64,000 nt of DNA, taken from NCBI GenBank assembly GCA_029961105.1, contig JASBVO010000003.1:1-64000 (forward strand), read 5' to 3'. This stretch comes from Micrococcus sp. (GTDB taxonomy: Bacteria > Actinomycetota > Actinomycetes > Actinomycetales > Micrococcaceae). Below are positions 60,776-64,000 of this stretch, piece after piece (within the stretch, counting starts at the first letter, position 1; each line of letters opens with the position of its first letter). Below the pieces are notes generated by a model. The model was not told the origin of the DNA. It searched no databases and saw only the letters and a list, made by a program, of their open reading frames with translations. Made by a program: the position numbers and the translations under genes.

Positions 60776-62518
60776 TCAGTGCGCGCCGCCGGCGGGGGCG
60801 GTGCCGGCGGGGGCGCCGCCGGCGGGGGCGGTGCCTGTCGTGACCGCCTCGGAGGGAACGGCACCGGAGGGCACGGTGCCGTCCGGGACGCCGGCCGCGC
60901 CCCGGCCCGCCGCGTCCGGGCCCTCCGCGTCCAGCCTCCCGGCGGCGGCCAGGATGTTCCTGGCCATCGCCGGGAAGACGAGCGCGTGGAACGGCAGGAT
61001 GGCGCGCCAGTACAGTCGCCCCAGGATCCCCTGGGGGATGAACACGGCCCGCTGCCGGTAGCTGGACCCGCCTTCCTCCCGCGCCTTGACGCCCAACTGA
61101 AGCCAGGCCCGGCCGCCGGTCCTCATCTCGGCCCGCAGGGTGAGCAGCCGACCGGGGTCGATCGCCTCGACGCGCCACCAGTCCACGTGGTCGTTGACCT
61201 TCAGCTGGCCCGGGTCCCGCCGGCCGCGGGCCATCCCGTAGCCGCCCAGCACCTGGTCCATCACCCCGCGGATCCGCCACAGCAGTGGCGTCGAGTACCA
61301 CCCCGTGGTCCCGCCGATCGACTCGATGGCACGCCAGACCGCCTGCGGCGAGGCGTCGCCGTCACGCTCCCGGACATCGGTGAAGACCGTGTGGCCGGCC
61401 CACTCCGGGTCGGAGGGCAGCGGCTCCGCGGGGTCGCGGACGGCCAGGACGTCGTCGTCCCAGGTGGCGGGAACATCGCCGGCGAGCTGGCGGGCGACGG
61501 CGCGCCGGCAGGCCTCACGATAGGGCGTGAGCCCACCGGGCGGGTCGGGGATCAGGGCCGCGATGTCGTGTTCCTCCGTGACCGCGTCCTCCGCCATGGA
61601 CGCCGCCAGCGGCATCGCGATCCCGCGCGGGATGGGGGTGACCATGCCGATCCAGAACCCGGAGAGCCGCGGTGCCGGCAACGGGGTGGCCAGGATCCTG
61701 CGCCGGGACAGACCCGCCACCTCGGCGTAGTCGGACATCATGGCCTTGAACGTCTGGCTCGCCCCGCAGCCGATGTCGAACGCCCGGTTCACCGGCTCGG
61801 ACAGGGCGCAGGCGTGGGCGAGGTAGTAGAGCACGTCACGGATGGCGATCGGCTCGATCAGGTTGTCCAGCCACTTCGGCCCGGGCATCACCGGCAGGCG
61901 CTCCGTGAGGTGGCGGATCATCTCGAAAGACACGGACCCGGAGCCGATGACCACCCCGGCCTCGAACACCAGGGCCGGAACGGTCCCGCCCAGCAGGATC
62001 CGGGCCACCTGCTCACGCGAGCGCATGTGGTCGGAGAGTTCCTCCAGCGGCTTGTCCGGGTGCAGGCCGCCGAGGAAGACGACCTGCCGGACGCCGGCGT
62101 CGGCGGCGGCCTGCGCCACCGTCTCGGCGATCAGCCGCTCACGGTCGATGAAGTCCGTGCCCGAGCCCATGGAGTGGACGAGGTACAGCACGGTGTGGAC
62201 GTCACGCATGGCCTCGCGGACCTCACCGGGCTCCTGCAGGTCGGCCTCGACCCGCTCGACGGCGTCGAACCACTCCCGCGAGGACAGGTCCTCGAGATGC
62301 CGGGCGGTGGCCCGGACGGTGAATCCGGCGGCGAGCAGCTCGGGCACGAGGCGTCCCCCCACGTACCCGGTGGCACCGGTGACGAGCACCCTGCGGCCCG
62401 CCCCCTCCGGAAGGGACAGGCCCAGGGGGGACGTGGCCGGGTACTGGCCTGATGGGTACTGGCCGGAGTGGCCGGCCCGGCCGGAGGCTGAGGGTCGCTG
62501 CCCGGGGTACTGGGTCAT
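60776..62518 (-). CDS. SDR-family NAD(P)-binding protein with DUF2867 domain
   Basis: A 580-residue protein. The Rossmann part (about 40-260) starts RRVLVTGATGYVGGRLVPEL and has VLYLVHSMGSGTDFIDRERL, an atypical SDR lacking a clear YxxxK. The C-terminal part (about 370-530) matches DUF2867 (VWRAIESIGGTTGWYSTPLL, VDWWRVEAIDPGRLLTLRAE, FIPQGILGRLYWRAILPFHA). An Ala/Pro/Gly tail ends the protein. Often annotated as a nucleoside-diphosphate-sugar epimerase; the reaction is unknown. ATG lies 6 nt after TACCGT, leaderless. Confidence 0.85.
   Translation of the reverse strand: MTQYPGQRPSASGRAGHSGQYPSGQYPATSPLGLSLPEGAGRRVLVTGATGYVGGRLVPELLAAGFTVRATARHLEDLSSREWFDAVERVEADLQEPGEVREAMRDVHTVLYLVHSMGSGTDFIDRERLIAETVAQAAADAGVRQVVFLGGLHPDKPLEELSDHMRSREQVARILLGGTVPALVFEAGVVIGSGSVSFEMIRHLTERLPVMPGPKWLDNLIEPIAIRDVLYYLAHACALSEPVNRAFDIGCGASQTFKAMMSDYAEVAGLSRRRILATPLPAPRLSGFWIGMVTPIPRGIAMPLAASMAEDAVTEEHDIAALIPDPPGGLTPYREACRRAVARQLAGDVPATWDDDVLAVRDPAEPLPSDPEWAGHTVFTDVRERDGDASPQAVWRAIESIGGTTGWYSTPLLWRIRGVMDQVLGGYGMARGRRDPGQLKVNDHVDWWRVEAIDPGRLLTLRAEMRTGGRAWLQLGVKAREEGGSSYRQRAVFIPQGILGRLYWRAILPFHALVFPAMARNILAAAGRLDAEGPDAAGRGAAGVPDGTVPSGAVPSEAVTTGTAPAGGAPAGTAPAGGAH
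60785..60829 (-). repeat. Three 15-bp tandem units at the end of the SDR gene
   Basis: Units 60785-60799, 60800-60814 and 60815-60829 vary only in the first four bases. They encode the APAGG/APAGT tail and keep the frame. Confidence 0.8.
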
Positions 62519-62524
62519 GACCAC

Positions 62525-62530
62525 ACGGTA
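62525..62530 (-). promoter_or_regulatory. Leaderless -10 of the SDR/DUF2867 gene
   Basis: TACCGT on the minus strand ends 6 nt before ATG at 62518. Confidence 0.5.
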
Positions 62531-62660
62531 ACGGCTGGCCCGGGGTGACGGCACCGGCGGCGCGGCTGGCAACTGGCTGGGCATCGTCACGCCCGGGCCC
62601 CTGTTCAAGCCCCATGGTGATCTGCTGGACTGCAGGGACACCGCAAGCGAAGGAGACACG

Positions 62661-63140
62661 ATGAGCACGAAGGACCCCGTTAAGACCCTGCTGGCGAAGC
62701 TGTCGGACACCGGCGTCTGCATGCTGTCCACCCTCCACGACGGACGGATCTACAGCCGTCCCATGAGCCTCCAGGAGGTCGACGACGACCACGCGCTGTG
62801 GTTCCTGACGCGTCTGACGAGTCCGAAGATCGAGGACACCACGGGCGGCCAGCCGGTCAACGTGACGGTGGCCGAGAAGGGCTTCTGGGCCTCGGTGTCC
62901 GGCACCGCCACCGTGGTGCGGGACGTCGAGCGGCAGAAGGAGTACTGGAGCACGGCGGCCGAGTCGTTCTACGGCGACGCCTCGCCGGAGGATCCGGAGG
63001 TCGTGCTGCTGCGGGTCGATCCGGAGACCGCCGAGTACTGGGACTCCCCCGGGGTGGTGGCCACGGCCCTCGAGATGGTGCGTGGCAAGGTCACCGGGGA
63101 CCCGGCGCGGCCCGGGGACAATCCCACGGTCCAGCTCTGA
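62661..63140 (+). CDS. Pyridoxamine 5'-phosphate oxidase-family protein (GSP26-like)
   Basis: Split-barrel flavin-binding protein of 159 residues, general stress protein 26 group. Landmarks are CMLSTLHDGRIYSRPMSLQE, HALWFLTRLTSPKIEDTTGG and FWASVSGTATVVRDVERQKE. Likely binds FMN or F420; the reaction is unknown. ATG has AAGGAGA 6-12 nt upstream, one of the clear ribosome-binding sites here. The stop (63138-63140) is followed 13 bp later by another TGA. Confidence 0.85.
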   Translation: MSTKDPVKTLLAKLSDTGVCMLSTLHDGRIYSRPMSLQEVDDDHALWFLTRLTSPKIEDTTGGQPVNVTVAEKGFWASVSGTATVVRDVERQKEYWSTAAESFYGDASPEDPEVVLLRVDPETAEYWDSPGVVATALEMVRGKVTGDPARPGDNPTVQL

Positions 63141-63227
63141 CGAAGTGGCCTGACGGCCGCCTGCTCCCGCGCGGCGGGAGGCCGAGCCGGGGGCTCAGCG
63201 CCCCGGCGGCTCAGTGCCCCCGAGGGT

Positions 63228-64000
63228 TCAGCGTCCGACGTCGATCACGATCTTGCCGCGCGCCTCACCGGACTGGCTGAGGCGGAAGCCCTCGGCCAAC
63301 TCGGCCAGGGGCAGGACCCGGTCGATGTCGACGACCAGCTCCCCCCGCTCGACCTTCGCGAGCAACTGCGCGAGCCCTGCGCCGTCGGGGCGGACCCATA
63401 GCCAGCGTCCGCCGTGCCGTTCCACGGCCGGATCGGTGATGGACACGTGCCGGCCGCCGTCGCGCAGCACCGCCAGGGTCGTCTCCAGCAGTCCCTCCCC
63501 GCCGGCGAAGTCGGCGACCGCGTCGACGCCGTCGGGCGCCAGCTCCCGCACGCGCTCGGTGAGCCCGTCCCCGTACGCGACCGGCACCACGCCGACGGAC
63601 TCCAGCTTCGCGGAGTTGGCCTCCGAGGCGGTGCCGATCACGCGGGCGCCGGTGGCGACCGCCAACTGGGAGGCCAGGTACCCGACCCCGCCCGAGGCGC
63701 CGTGGACCAGCACGGTCTCGCCGGCCGTCGGGTGCAGCGCATCGATGGCACGACGCGCGGTCAGCCCGGTGAGGGGCAGCGCCCCGGCCACGTCGTCGGA
63801 GACGCCGTCGGGGATCGCCGCGGCGAACTCGGCCGGCACGGTCACGTACTCTGCGAAGGTGCCGCCGGAGACCACCATCTTCCGGGCATAGGCCGCCACC
63901 CGGTCGCCCGGGCGGAACTCCGGGGAGTCCGGCCCGAGCTCCTCGACGACCCCGGCCGCGTCCCAGCCGGGGACCACCGGGAAGTGGGCGTCCATCATCG
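63228..64000 (-). CDS. Zinc-independent quinone oxidoreductase-like MDR protein, 5'-truncated by window edge
   Basis: NADPH-dependent medium-chain reductase; at least 256 residues are present and the N-terminus lies beyond the right edge. VLVHGASGGVGYLASQLAVA is the NADPH loop and GLTARRAIDALHP precedes it. The early part (PVVPGWDAAGVVEELGPDSP, FRPGDRVAAYARK) is typical of quinone oxidoreductase/enoyl reductase members and lacks the structural zinc cysteines. The C-terminus ends LSQSGEARGKIVIDVGR. Substrate unknown. Confidence 0.88.
   Translation of the reverse strand, partial: MMDAHFPVVPGWDAAGVVEELGPDSPEFRPGDRVAAYARKMVVSGGTFAEYVTVPAEFAAAIPDGVSDDVAGALPLTGLTARRAIDALHPTAGETVLVHGASGGVGYLASQLAVATGARVIGTASEANSAKLESVGVVPVAYGDGLTERVRELAPDGVDAVADFAGGEGLLETTLAVLRDGGRHVSITDPAVERHGGRWLWVRPDGAGLAQLLAKVERGELVVDIDRVLPLAELAEGFRLSQSGEARGKIVIDVGR

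Overview
The window is a chromosomal segment of a high-GC Gram-positive bacterium. GC-rich codon use, many GTG starts, TANNNT promoters and actinobacteria-specific families (DUF3107, DUF3117, actinobacterial DapD, a GluABCD glutamate importer) point to Actinomycetota. Gene content and order fit Micrococcales, most likely Micrococcaceae (Micrococcus/Citricoccus/Kocuria/Arthrobacter relatives); the genus cannot be fixed from the sequence. It is mostly core genome. I see no phage, integrase, transposase, CRISPR array, rRNA or tRNA.

Layout. 1-3.3 kb: haem genes (partial hemY and hemE leftward, hemA rightward). 3.4-12.2 kb: TetR and DUF3107, a carbinolamine dehydratase-VOC fusion, an RNB exonuclease, an RhlE-type helicase, a solitary DNA methyltransferase, a PHP phosphoesterase and aminopeptidase P. 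12.2-16.4 kb: a stress-protein-like gene and an ABC exporter with a LolA-like protein. 16.5-24.3 kb: MgtE-N/CBS protein, DUF1003, Mrp, TatB, an anti-sigma-like protein, O-methyltransferase, DUF3117, DivIVA-like and LOG proteins. 24.4-27.9 kb: gluABCD. 27.9-36.5 kb: dapE/dapD, a lysozyme-like protein, citrate synthase, dapC, ferredoxin and typA. 36.7-43.5 kb: peptide ABC importer. 43.7-46.9 kb: an HTTM/gamma-carboxylase-like protein with a companion and a phytoene-dehydrogenase-like flavoprotein. 47-64 kb: transporters (ZupT, CynX-type MFS, PACE, DHA2 MFS), an HtrA-like protease, thiol peroxidase, two patatins, diaminopimelate dehydrogenase, DUF808, VOC, SDR and PNPOx-like proteins, and a partial quinone oxidoreductase.

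How the genes work together. dapD, dapC and dapE encode three steps of the succinylase route to meso-diaminopimelate, and ddh gives the one-step bypass, so both lysine routes coexist. From memory, the order of the 16.5-36.5 kb block parallels a scattered M. tuberculosis series (Rv1232c to Rv1165), and the 3.4-8.8 kb block parallels Rv3208-Rv3211. In M. tuberculosis sigE lies between the anti-sigma gene and the O-methyltransferase; here only 224 bp remain and no sigma gene is present.

Expression signals. Many genes begin 6-7 nt after a TANNNT hexamer with no ribosome-binding site, which predicts widespread leaderless transcription. Several divergent pairs pack both promoters into 18-85 bp. Long perfect GC-rich hairpins without U-tracts sit between convergent genes and directly after both solute-binding-protein genes. 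Best candidates for something undescribed are the HTTM-flavoprotein operon (43.7-46.9 kb), the 24-codon leaderless ORF coupled to the DUF808 gene (57.95 kb), and 14-bp tandem repeats that place TGA in all three frames after two genes.
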